64,000 nt of DNA, taken from NCBI GenBank assembly GCA_964481145.1, contig CAYZTA010000004.1, forward strand, positions 120,164-184,163, in the 5' to 3' direction. The notes beneath the pieces were generated by a model. The model was not told the origin of the DNA. It worked only from the letters and a program-made list of their open reading frames with translations, and searched no databases. Positions 44,969-53,427 of this stretch are shown here, piece by piece. A program made the translations under genes and the position numbers. Origin of the DNA: Sandaracinus sp964481145. GTDB lineage: Bacteria > Myxococcota_A > Polyangia > Polyangiales > Sandaracinaceae. Numbering within the stretch: the first letter of the stretch is position 1; every line of letters starts with the position of its first letter.

Positions 44969-47104
44969 TCAGCGCGCCACCCCACACACCGACGGGAACA
45001 CCGACACCGTGTCGTCCACATGGGCGACGACGCGGAGCTTGCCCTCTCGGTCGGTAAATGCACGCGGATGACGAATATCGCGGCCGCTCGTCGTGAGCCG
45101 TATGCCCATCGGATCGAGCCACCCTTCGCGCTCCGACAGGCGAGCCGCCCACAGATGCTCTTCTGTCCCGGCACGCTCGGTCCACAGGGCGACGAATCCC
45201 CCCTCCTCATCCCCTGTCGTGATGCCGCGTGAAACGTATACGAGAGACAAATCTCCCGCATTTCGCGTGGGAAACGACTGCATTTCACCGGCCACGAACG
45301 CGCGCGTCGCGAGCTCGAGCGTCGCCTCGACGAAGATCACCTGGGTGTTCTCCGCCCATGCAAAAGCGATCGTTTGCGAATCACTTCCCGCTTGCCCAAG
45401 CGCCATCACGACATCGCCAGGGATCTCGACACTTTCGAACAGCGTTCGCGCGGGGGGGACGACGAGATCGGATGTGATGCGCGCCTCGGTCCCAATCTGG
45501 GTCACATGGGGCGCGATATCGGAGACACACGGGCGCACCGAGAGGCCCTCGTCACACACAGGCGCGGGATCGGGCATCGGATCGATGACATGCACAGAGA
45601 TACCGCCACCTCTGTTCGGATAAGCAAGCAAATATCCTTCACGTGCGGACCGACCGAACGTCGAAAGCGCGGGCCGCGTCGCGTTCGTGCGGACTCCGAG
45701 TCTCGCGGGGAGCCCGGTGCCCGTCGCATTCACCCACGCGACCGAAGCGCCGCCTGCAAAGCCCTCCTCGAGCCACAATCCAATGACTTCGACGTCCACG
45801 GCCCCCACGGCTCCCACGGGCGCAGGAGTCATCGCACTGCAGGTACCGAGCGCACGGCATGTGGGGGCCGCCAAGTAAGCCACCAAGGCTTGCGGACGAA
45901 ACTGCCCGCTTGGCGCCGTGATGGCCGCCATCGTGGGGCCACTCACGCCTTGCGGCGCATCGGCTTCTCGCCCTGAATCGGGACCTGGGCAACGCATCGA
46001 TCCGCGTTGATCGATGCCCATCCATGGCGCTGCGCGCGCATCGCCACGATCACCACGCTGCACGATCATTCCTGGTGTAGGGAACCGTGTTTCGGGCGAA
46101 CGCGGCGCGAGAGTCGTGTACCCCACGCGAAGAAACCCTGGGGCACACCCTGCCGTCGTCACCGACGCCGTAAGCCATTCGTCTCCCACGTTCGCCATCG
46201 CGAGGTCGGCGATTCCGCATGGCGTCAACGTCGGACCAATGCCCGCGCAAACGCGGCCTTGTTCGATGCAGGTCTCCCCCGCCGAACAAGCCATCGTCGC
46301 CATCACACGACATCCCGTGATCGGATCCGAAGCGGGACTCAGTGGCTCACAGGTCTCGCGTCCATTACAGAACACGCCATCGTCACATTCCGCGTGACTC
46401 GAGCATTTCCCAGGGGGTGTTCCTGCGATCGGCGTGCCGCAAAGACGATCCCCACCCGCCGAAGTCACACACGTCTGACTGCCCTCGCACGAGCCCTCGG
46501 TGTCGCAGAGCGGAAGTGGATGATCCGTCGACGTTCGCACGGCACACCCGCGCATCGTTCCGCTCTCGGAGCTCGCGTAAGGAGGGGATGTCGACGCGAG
46601 CTCGAGCGCCAAAGAGCCTGCTGTGATCGCACTTGCGTCGACGATGCGCTCGACGCCCGCGCCGAGCCCGGTTTGATGCGCCATCACGAGCCCATTCGAA
46701 GAATCCAAGCTGTACGATGCCCACGAAGGGCGCGTGGAGCTCTCCCGCACCGAGAGGCTCGCCTGCGCGTCGTGCGAGCCCTCGTCGATGACGAGGTTAC
46801 AGTCATCGTCGATCCCATTGCAGACTTCTTCCGCACCGGGATGAATCGCTTCGTTGTCGTCATCGCAATCGGGGCCGCCGCATGCGATCGCGACTCGGCC
46901 GTCTCCGTCGAGGTCGCGCGAACCCAGCTCGCAATACCCCGAATCGCCGCATTGCCATAGCTCACATGCCGTGAGCGGGTCGATGCCATCGCGCACGTTG
47001 AGCTCATCGCATCGTCCACATGTCGGCCAATCGAAACGATCGAGCCCTGTGAGCGAACAGCCAGAGAGAACGAGGGCGAACACGAATGACGAATGCGGGC
47101 GCAT
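44969..47104 (-). CDS. lipoprotein with MopE-type putative metal-binding motif
   Basis: A 711-aa predicted lipoprotein (LSGC, Cys16). Residues about 62-110 contain the block DLDGDGR...GGPDCDDDNEAIHPGAEEVCNGIDDDCN, the MopE-like copper/metal-binding repeat found in many myxobacterial exported proteins. Further Cys-rich short units follow (CSSHAECDDGVFCNGRETC), then a beta-rich C-terminal part of about 400 residues. ATG 47104 starts the lipoprotein signal. It is divergent from the TPR-PEGA gene by 90 bp. Function unknown; extracellular metal handling or adhesion is plausible. Confidence 0.82.
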   Translation of the reverse strand: MRPHSSFVFALVLSGCSLTGLDRFDWPTCGRCDELNVRDGIDPLTACELWQCGDSGYCELGSRDLDGDGRVAIACGGPDCDDDNEAIHPGAEEVCNGIDDDCNLVIDEGSHDAQASLSVRESSTRPSWASYSLDSSNGLVMAHQTGLGAGVERIVDASAITAGSLALELASTSPPYASSESGTMRGCAVRTSTDHPLPLCDTEGSCEGSQTCVTSAGGDRLCGTPIAGTPPGKCSSHAECDDGVFCNGRETCEPLSPASDPITGCRVMATMACSAGETCIEQGRVCAGIGPTLTPCGIADLAMANVGDEWLTASVTTAGCAPGFLRVGYTTLAPRSPETRFPTPGMIVQRGDRGDARAAPWMGIDQRGSMRCPGPDSGREADAPQGVSGPTMAAITAPSGQFRPQALVAYLAAPTCRALGTCSAMTPAPVGAVGAVDVEVIGLWLEEGFAGGASVAWVNATGTGLPARLGVRTNATRPALSTFGRSAREGYLLAYPNRGGGISVHVIDPMPDPAPVCDEGLSVRPCVSDIAPHVTQIGTEARITSDLVVPPARTLFESVEIPGDVVMALGQAGSDSQTIAFAWAENTQVIFVEATLELATRAFVAGEMQSFPTRNAGDLSLVYVSRGITTGDEEGGFVALWTERAGTEEHLWAARLSEREGWLDPMGIRLTTSGRDIRHPRAFTDREGKLRVVAHVDDTVSVFPSVCGVAR

Positions 47105-47194
47105 CTCGCCCGAACGGTACGAATTTCGCGCAATTCGGTCAACGAACTTGGCAGGAGGTTGACGAGATGCCGTCACCCGCGCGAAAAGAGCGCT

Positions 47195-48151
47195 GTGCGT
47201 CGCCTTCACATCCTCTTCGTTGCGCTCCTTTCATGCATCACCATGGCGGCTCCAAGTCGGATTCACGCCGATGACGCGAGCGAAGAAGAGACAGAGGATC
47301 CGCAATCCCGTGAGGCGCTCGAGCGCTTCGAGGATGCCGAGCGGATCTTCGAGCAGGGTGACTATCGTGGTGCGCTCGCTGAGTTTCAGCGGATCTACGA
47401 GTTGCTCGAAGGTCACCCCAACCGCTATTTCGTCCTCTTCAATCTCGGGCGCGCTTACGAAGAGCTTCATCGTTACGATCGCGCCATCGAGATGTATCGC
47501 CGTTACCTCAGAGAAGGTGGGGCCGAAGCGGATGGACGCGCCGATGTCGAGGCAAGCTTGCGCGCGCTCGAACGTTTGCTCGGCACAGTGGAGATCGCGA
47601 TCGAAGGCCCGGAGCGGGCCGAAGTGTGGCTCGGGGAATGGCAAGTCGGAGAAGCACCGGGGAGGATCTCGGTTCCTGGGGGTCAGCACGTGATCGAGAT
47701 CCGTGCCGAGGGCTTCGAACCGCAGCGCCGTGAGATCGAGGTCGCTGCGCGACAAGAAGTGCGCATCGAAGTGGCGATGACTCGTCTCTCGGATTTCCGC
47801 GGCATCACGCCCGCCGTCTTCACGACGACGAGCGTGCTCGCGGTCGCATCGCTAGGAGTGGCCATCGGTTTGAGCGCGCATTCGCTTGCACTCCACAACG
47901 ATGCCGAAGGTTGCGCGACGCGCGTGTCGTGTGTACTCGACCCACAGGCGAGGCAGCGCGAGATTCGTGATGTCGCGTTGGCCGCGGATGTGTCGTACGG
48001 CATTGCCGGTGTCTTCGCAGTGACGAGTGTCGTGCTCGTGTTCTTGACCGATTGGGAAGGCCGCCCTGCACCGTCGGATGAAGCGAGCGTGAGCGTATTG
48101 CCGGGATTCGGAAGGGACTTCGGAGGAGTGCAGGTCTCGGGTCGGTTTTGA
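47195..48151 (+). CDS. TPR-PEGA envelope protein
   Basis: A 318-aa exported protein. A signal peptide ends near IHA (about 25). TPR-like helices at 40-120 (AERIFEQGDYRGALAEFQRIY, YFVLFNLGRAYEELHRYDRAIEMYRRYL) are followed by a PEGA domain at 125-190 (EVWLGEWQVGEAPGRISVPGG) and a C-terminal part with one or two hydrophobic segments. This TPR-PEGA architecture is frequent in Myxococcota. GTG 47195 begins the signal peptide; upstream in-frame residues lie in the divergent promoter region. Function unknown. Confidence 0.82.
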   Translation: MRRLHILFVALLSCITMAAPSRIHADDASEEETEDPQSREALERFEDAERIFEQGDYRGALAEFQRIYELLEGHPNRYFVLFNLGRAYEELHRYDRAIEMYRRYLREGGAEADGRADVEASLRALERLLGTVEIAIEGPERAEVWLGEWQVGEAPGRISVPGGQHVIEIRAEGFEPQRREIEVAARQEVRIEVAMTRLSDFRGITPAVFTTTSVLAVASLGVAIGLSAHSLALHNDAEGCATRVSCVLDPQARQREIRDVALAADVSYGIAGVFAVTSVVLVFLTDWEGRPAPSDEASVSVLPGFGRDFGGVQVSGRF

Positions 48152-48168
48152 GTCGAGCAAGACATGCA

Positions 48169-49626
48169 TCACGACCCCGACGTATCGAACACGAACGGAT
48201 AGTTCACACCGACGACGCCTCCACCGTCGGGCGCAGGGAAGGTCCATCTTCGCACGGCTTGCGCGAGACAACCTTCGACACGCGCATTTTGGAGCGTGGT
48301 GTTCGTGGTGGTGGCCGTCGTGACACTGCCCGTGCTTCCAATGATGAAGCTGACCGTCACACGGCCCGCGAGATCGGGACGCTGCGCGAGCTCTCGCTCG
48401 TAACAAAACCGTACCTCGTTGATGTGTCGGCGAATGGTGCGACGGATCACCTCGTGCGAGAGCGAGCCACGCACCTCTGCATTTCCGGTGTGCAGCACCG
48501 GCACCCGTCCACCACGCCCTCGAAACCCGCCCGTCCCTCGTCCATAAGGCGGACCCGAACCACCGCCAGGAACACCGCCGATCGTCGCCAACCCACCGAC
48601 CCCAATCGTGCCCTCACCATGACCGCCCGCACCGCGGCCCGGGCCCCGCAAGCCAAGGCCACCGAATCCGTGGTTCGTTCCGATCTGATCCCCTGTGAGA
48701 GCACCGAGCGCGCTTTCGCGATCGGCACCCAAAGCCACATCCGCTCCATACGGTGATGTCGGAGAATCCCATGCGCCCGTCATCGCTTGGAGAACACCAA
48801 TCGCACCCGCCACCGCGGCACTCTCCCGCGCACGCTCATGCGCCAGCTGCGGATTCGGATTTTCCTCCGGACCCCGAACACCATACCGATTCCGCGTGGG
48901 CGTCGACGCCTCGTCTCCCATCGCGCCTTCGTCTCCCGCGGCTCGTTCACCAGCGGTGCTCCCGCCTCCCGAAGCCGCATCTTCACTTCGCAGCGGCTCG
49001 GGTTCCTGCATTGCCTCGGCCGCGAGCATGACTTGAACGAGGCGCGATGGACTGTCCACGAGATCGAGCGAGAGCGCCGAGCTGCTCGGCGGCATCAAGT
49101 AGAACATCGCAAGAACGGCGGCGTGCACCGACAACGAGAGCAACGTCCACGCATGTCGATCGAGGCGCACCACCGGAACATCACCCACCCCGATCTTCTT
49201 GGCCGCATAGGTCGATCTCACCGTCCATGTAAGGCCTCGATGCGTCACGCTCGCCACTGCGAAGCGCGGCAATACGTATTGTTTTGCCGATGGCATCTCC
49301 GCACTCGATGCGAGCTTTCCTTCCGCGTCGAGTTCACGAAGCGATGTTGTTCGTTCAGAGACCGAGACGACACCGTCCGCGCCTTCGGGAATCACGATCG
49401 CCATACCGTCGAATGTCGCGACCATGATGGGAATGCGTGAAACGCCAAGCACCTCACTTCCGATCAGATAATCACTCTCGGTCTCGCCGATATAGAAGCT
49501 GCGCGGCGAGGACAGATGAGCGACATGAAGCACCTCGGAATCCCCCCAAAGCAGGGTGATCTCAGTCGCCATCTGGGCGCTCTCGACTTCCGCAGGGCTG
49601 TGTTCTTTTTCATGCACGGACGACAT
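48169..49626 (-). CDS. AgmX/PglI-type TonB-like membrane protein
   Basis: A 485-aa protein. The N-terminal 150 residues are soluble and would face the cytoplasm. One transmembrane segment (about 163-182, LLSLSVHAAVLAMFYLM) follows, then a Gly-rich, low-complexity linker (about 215-390) and a C-terminal domain (390-485) with VIRRTIRRHINEVRFCYERELAQRPDLAGRV and a final WTFPAPDG. This is the tail shared by myxobacterial AgmX/PglI gliding and polysaccharide proteins. ATG 49626 has GGGAGGGAA before it. Its stop is 17 bp from the convergent TPR-PEGA gene. It may transmit inner-membrane energy to the outer envelope. Confidence 0.83.
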   Translation of the reverse strand: MSSVHEKEHSPAEVESAQMATEITLLWGDSEVLHVAHLSSPRSFYIGETESDYLIGSEVLGVSRIPIMVATFDGMAIVIPEGADGVVSVSERTTSLRELDAEGKLASSAEMPSAKQYVLPRFAVASVTHRGLTWTVRSTYAAKKIGVGDVPVVRLDRHAWTLLSLSVHAAVLAMFYLMPPSSSALSLDLVDSPSRLVQVMLAAEAMQEPEPLRSEDAASGGGSTAGERAAGDEGAMGDEASTPTRNRYGVRGPEENPNPQLAHERARESAAVAGAIGVLQAMTGAWDSPTSPYGADVALGADRESALGALTGDQIGTNHGFGGLGLRGPGRGAGGHGEGTIGVGGLATIGGVPGGGSGPPYGRGTGGFRGRGGRVPVLHTGNAEVRGSLSHEVIRRTIRRHINEVRFCYERELAQRPDLAGRVTVSFIIGSTGSVTTATTTNTTLQNARVEGCLAQAVRRWTFPAPDGGGVVGVNYPFVFDTSGS

Positions 49627-49657
49627 CGCAGTTCCCTCCCTTCGAGGCAGACGCATG

Positions 49658-49687
49658 CGCGCACGCATCGCGTGACTCGCGTGCGCG
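49658..49687 (-). terminator. perfect 9-bp hairpin after the ketosynthase gene
   Basis: CGCGCACGC (49658-49666) pairs with GCGTGCGCG (49679-49687) around a 12-nt loop, between the ketosynthase stop and the AgmX-like start. There is no T-run, so termination is only possible. Confidence 0.35.
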
Positions 49688-49820
49688 TACGGAAACGCCG
49701 GGCTTTCAGGCAAGAAAGAGAGTCCCGAATCGCCCTTGCGCCTTCTCTGACACCCGCCTGTCATGCGGGTTCCCGGGCGAGCACGATTTCAGTCGATCGC
49801 TCGTCGTACGAGCTTGCGCT

Positions 49821-51059
49821 CTATTCCGCCCAACGTCGCAACACAATCGACGTATTGACACCACCGAAAGCAAAGTTGTTGCTCATGACGGTGTGCGGTC
49901 TTCGATGAATCAACTCGCGCACATAACCAAGCTTGGCGCAGCGCGGATCGACTTCATCCAAATTGCGATTCGGAGCGATGAATCCGTCACGCATCATCTG
50001 CAGACAAAACGCCGCTTCCATGGCGCCGCACGCTCCGAGCGTATGGCCCGTATAACCCTTCATGCTCGAAACCAGCACATCGCGTTGGAACACCGCATAC
50101 GTCGCGTTGCTCTCCGCGATGTCCCCGATCTCCGTGCCCGTCCCATGCGCGTTCACATAGTCGATGTCAGCCGAATGCACGCGGGCATCTTCGAGCGCGA
50201 GCTCCATCGCACCCTGCATGCCGGCCTCGCTCGGCGCCGTCACGTGCATGCCATCACAGTTCGTTCCGTAGCCGACGATCTCGCCGAGGATCTTCGCGCC
50301 GCGCGCCTTGGCGTGCTCGTAGCTCTCGAGCACGAGCGAACCGGCCCCTTCACCGATCACGAGACCGTCACGCTTGACATCGAAGGGCCGCGGCGAGAGC
50401 TCCGGGTGGTTGTTGTATCGAATGCTGGTGGCCATCAAGAGATCGAAGGTGACGGCCGTCGCATAATGCAACTCCTCCGCACCCCCCGCGATCATCACGT
50501 CTTGCATTCCATACTTGATGGACTCGTAAGCGAAGCCGATCGACTGCGAGCCACTGGTGCACGCGCTGATCGCGGGAATCACACGCCCTCTGATTCCAAA
50601 AAACGCCGCCAAATTGGCGGCGCAGGTATGCGTCATGAACTTCAAATAGGCGCTCGAATCGAGGCCGCGCATCGAATGTTTCGTGAACAGCGGCCCGCAG
50701 AAATCTTCGAGCTCTTTCGACGAACCCGTTGTCGAGCCGTACGCAATGCCGCAACGACCCCCCGTGAGCACTTCCGGCGAAAGCCCCGCTTGAGCGATCG
50801 CTTGTTCGGTCGCGTGCGTTGCAAAAAGCGCCACGAGACCCATCGTGCGCCTCTTTCGACGTGGGAAATGCGCCATCAAATCGATGCCGCGCACCACGCC
50901 GCCGATGCGCGTTTGCAAGTCCGGAACATGGTCCCACTCGGGCATGGGCACGATGCCGTGCCTGCCTTTTCGCAGCGATTCAGTGACTTCGGCGTCCGAG
51001 TTGCCGATCGGAGAATCGATTCCAAACCCAGTGATGACGACACGGCGCGTGCCGCTCAC
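49821..51059 (-). CDS. beta-ketoacyl-ACP synthase (FabF-like)
   Basis: A 412-aa type II ketosynthase. The catalytic triad is Cys167 (ISACTSGSQSIG), His305 (NAHGTGTEIGD) and His339 (GHTLGACG). It elongates acyl chains carried on ACP. GTG 51059 overlaps the stop of the ACP gene (GTGA), so the two are coupled. No acyltransferase, ketoreductase or dehydratase is in the window; the enzyme may rely on primary fatty-acid synthesis. With the halogenase-like gene it suggests a small aryl-polyene or modified-lipid pathway. Confidence 0.92.
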   Translation of the reverse strand: MSGTRRVVITGFGIDSPIGNSDAEVTESLRKGRHGIVPMPEWDHVPDLQTRIGGVVRGIDLMAHFPRRKRRTMGLVALFATHATEQAIAQAGLSPEVLTGGRCGIAYGSTTGSSKELEDFCGPLFTKHSMRGLDSSAYLKFMTHTCAANLAAFFGIRGRVIPAISACTSGSQSIGFAYESIKYGMQDVMIAGGAEELHYATAVTFDLLMATSIRYNNHPELSPRPFDVKRDGLVIGEGAGSLVLESYEHAKARGAKILGEIVGYGTNCDGMHVTAPSEAGMQGAMELALEDARVHSADIDYVNAHGTGTEIGDIAESNATYAVFQRDVLVSSMKGYTGHTLGACGAMEAAFCLQMMRDGFIAPNRNLDEVDPRCAKLGYVRELIHRRPHTVMSNNFAFGGVNTSIVLRRWAE

Positions 51060-51370
51060 TGGCTCTTTTCCTCCGTAGGAGCCGGACCGTCGGGGACACC
51101 GGCTTTTCGCTTCTCGGTTTCGGCAAGCACGAAATCGATGAGCTCGTCGACCGTGCGCACTTGGCGAGCATCGGCGGGGTCGGGGCGACGCCCTGTCAAC
51201 TCACGCAACTGCGTGAAAATGTCGATGGCATCGATGCTGTCGAGGTCGAGCTCGTCATAAAGCGTCGATTCGCGCTGAATTTTCGCGGGATCGAGCTCGA
51301 ACGAGTCACTGAGGATTTCGACGATCTTGGTGAAAATCTCGTCGCGGCTGAGATGGGGCGCTTCGGACAC
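51056..51370 (-). CDS. acyl carrier protein
   Basis: A 104-aa ACP. Ser45 in LDLDSIDAID is the phosphopantetheine attachment site. It is longer than primary AcpP, with a disordered charged tail from about 85, which fits a dedicated pathway ACP. GTG 51370 is taken as start. Coupled to the ketosynthase; divergent from the halogenase-like gene, 232 bp away. Confidence 0.92.
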   Translation of the reverse strand: MSEAPHLSRDEIFTKIVEILSDSFELDPAKIQRESTLYDELDLDSIDAIDIFTQLRELTGRRPDPADARQVRTVDELIDFVLAETEKRKAGVPDGPAPTEEKSQ

Positions 51371-51602
51371 GATGGTTTCTCGAGGTTTGGCGAGCAGGTG
51401 AAGACTCGGCTCGAACCAATGGACTCATTCTCATCGAGAAGGATTCAACCCTTCCCGAGGGCGCGTAGAATATGGGCGTTCGGTTCCAGACGCCAGCGCA
51501 ACTTTCGAACCCATTTTCGCTCGAGGAGAACGGCCAACAGTTGGCCCCTCTTGGATCCCGGGGATATGCTCGGCGCGCCGTGCAGGGTCGGCGAGGGTTT
51601 CG

Positions 51603-53396
51603 ATGAAGAATTACGACGTCGTGATTTGTGGTGGAGGTTTGGCTGGACTCACGCTGGCGCGCCATATGCGACGGGAGTTGCCAGAGCTGAGCGTGGCCGT
51701 CGTGGAACCCGAAAAGAGGCCGCTGCGCGAAGCGTGTCACAAGGTCGGTGAATCGAGCGTCGAAATCGGAGCGCATTTCTTCGAGCATGTGCTCGGTCTG
51801 CGTGAGTATCTACACGAACGACAACTCATCAAAAACGGCCTCCGCTATTTTACTGGCAACACCCATGGGCCCTTTGCGCAGCGCCGGGAAATTGGCCCGA
51901 GTGAACATCCCGTGTTGCCGAGTTTTCAGCTCGACCGAGGCCGGTTCGAAAACGATTTGCGCGACTTCGTCGAAAAGGATGGGGTGACCTTGTTCGAAGG
52001 CTGGCATGTCTACGGCCTCGAGCTCGCCAAGGCGGGGAGTGCAGAGCGTCATCTCGTGTCGATGTCGGCGGTGGGCTCGCAGCGTGAGACGCTCTCCGCG
52101 CGTTGGGTGCTCGATGCGAGCGGACGACGGCGGTTGATTCAAAAGAAGCTCGGGCTGACCCGCGATAGCGGTCATGATCATAGCGCGGCGTGGTTTCGGG
52201 TGACGGGCAAGCTCGACGTCGGCTCTCTCGTGCCCGAGAGTGAACACGCATGGCATGCGCGCGATGTCGATCACAATCGATGGCTCTCGACCTGTCATCT
52301 TTGTGGAGTTGGATATTGGGTGTGGTTGATCCCTCTCGCGAGCGGATATCACTCGATCGGCATCGTCGCGTCGGAAGAGCATCATCCATTCGAGACGTTC
52401 GCGCGCCCCGAGAGCGCCATGAAGTGGCTCGCACGACATGAGCCCGTGCTCCACGAGCGCATCGCCAATGTCGGCATGGACGACTTCAAAGTGCTGCGTC
52501 GATACGCTTTTACGAGTGAACGAGTGTTTTCGGAGGATCGTTGGGCATGTGTCGGAGAGGCGGCCGTCTTCGTCGATCCGCTGTATTCACCGGGCAGTGA
52601 TTTCATTGCGCTGGCGAACGTGTTCGCGACCGAGCTCGTGCGCGCAGATGTGCGCGAACAAAAAGGCGAGGCTGAGCCGGGCGAGCTCGAAGCACGGGTA
52701 CGCGCATACAACGAGTTTTTCCTCGGCTTTACGGAAGTGACGACGGCCACGTTCCGGCGTCATGGCCATATCAACGGCTCCCCAGATGTGCTCCCGGCCA
52801 AGCTCTACTGGGACAACTTCCATTATTGGTCGTTCATTTGTCAGTTTTTCTTCAATGAGATGTACCGCGTGAAGCCCGCGGAGCACCGCAAGTTCCAAGA
52901 GCTCGCCGATGGATTTGCGGCGTTGAACTTGAAAGCGCAATCGATGCTCAAGGCGTGGGCGCATCTCGCCCCAGGAACAACGAGCGGTGATTTCGTTCCG
53001 CTCCCGCAATTCCCTTCGACGCTCGCCGATTTGCATCTCGATTTACAGAACCGACGCGGCGCGGACGAGACCTACGAGCGCATGAAAGCGAACCTCGCTG
53101 GAGCAGAAGAAGTCGTCGCCGAACTGACGCTCCGCGCGCTCAAGGCCGTCGGCGCAAATCAGGTGAGCGAGCTCGTTCGTCGGACGGATTTCCTCGATTG
53201 GAATCTTCAGTTCAACGAAGACCGCCTCGATTACGACGCGGCTCCTTCAGCGGAGCGAGCCGCCAAGAGGAAGTCGTTGCCGCGCATCGTTCGCGACATG
53301 AACCGTGCTTTCGGTCACCCAGAACACGACGGCAACGGCGAAACGATGCGCGAGCTCCTCGCGATTGCACGCGCGTCAGCGAAATCCTCCGACTGA
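51603..53396 (+). CDS. flavin-dependent halogenase-family enzyme
   Basis: A 597-aa FAD protein. The dinucleotide motif CGGGLAG is at 9-15, VGESS at 48-52 matches the halogenase GEST-type region, WVWLIP at 239-244 is the WxWxIP motif, and FVDPLYSPG matches the FxxPxxSxG motif of halogenases. Lys77 (LIKNG) is at the place of the catalytic lysine; that assignment is an inference. Such enzymes chlorinate or brominate aromatic groups, sometimes while they are bound to a carrier protein. The ketosynthase and ACP genes stand on the other strand across a 232-bp shared control region. A monooxygenase role cannot be excluded. Confidence 0.83.
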   Translation: MKNYDVVICGGGLAGLTLARHMRRELPELSVAVVEPEKRPLREACHKVGESSVEIGAHFFEHVLGLREYLHERQLIKNGLRYFTGNTHGPFAQRREIGPSEHPVLPSFQLDRGRFENDLRDFVEKDGVTLFEGWHVYGLELAKAGSAERHLVSMSAVGSQRETLSARWVLDASGRRRLIQKKLGLTRDSGHDHSAAWFRVTGKLDVGSLVPESEHAWHARDVDHNRWLSTCHLCGVGYWVWLIPLASGYHSIGIVASEEHHPFETFARPESAMKWLARHEPVLHERIANVGMDDFKVLRRYAFTSERVFSEDRWACVGEAAVFVDPLYSPGSDFIALANVFATELVRADVREQKGEAEPGELEARVRAYNEFFLGFTEVTTATFRRHGHINGSPDVLPAKLYWDNFHYWSFICQFFFNEMYRVKPAEHRKFQELADGFAALNLKAQSMLKAWAHLAPGTTSGDFVPLPQFPSTLADLHLDLQNRRGADETYERMKANLAGAEEVVAELTLRALKAVGANQVSELVRRTDFLDWNLQFNEDRLDYDAAPSAERAAKRKSLPRIVRDMNRAFGHPEHDGNGETMRELLAIARASAKSSD

Positions 53397-53427
53397 ACGC
53401 CGCCCAGAAGCAGCACCCAGAGGTCCT

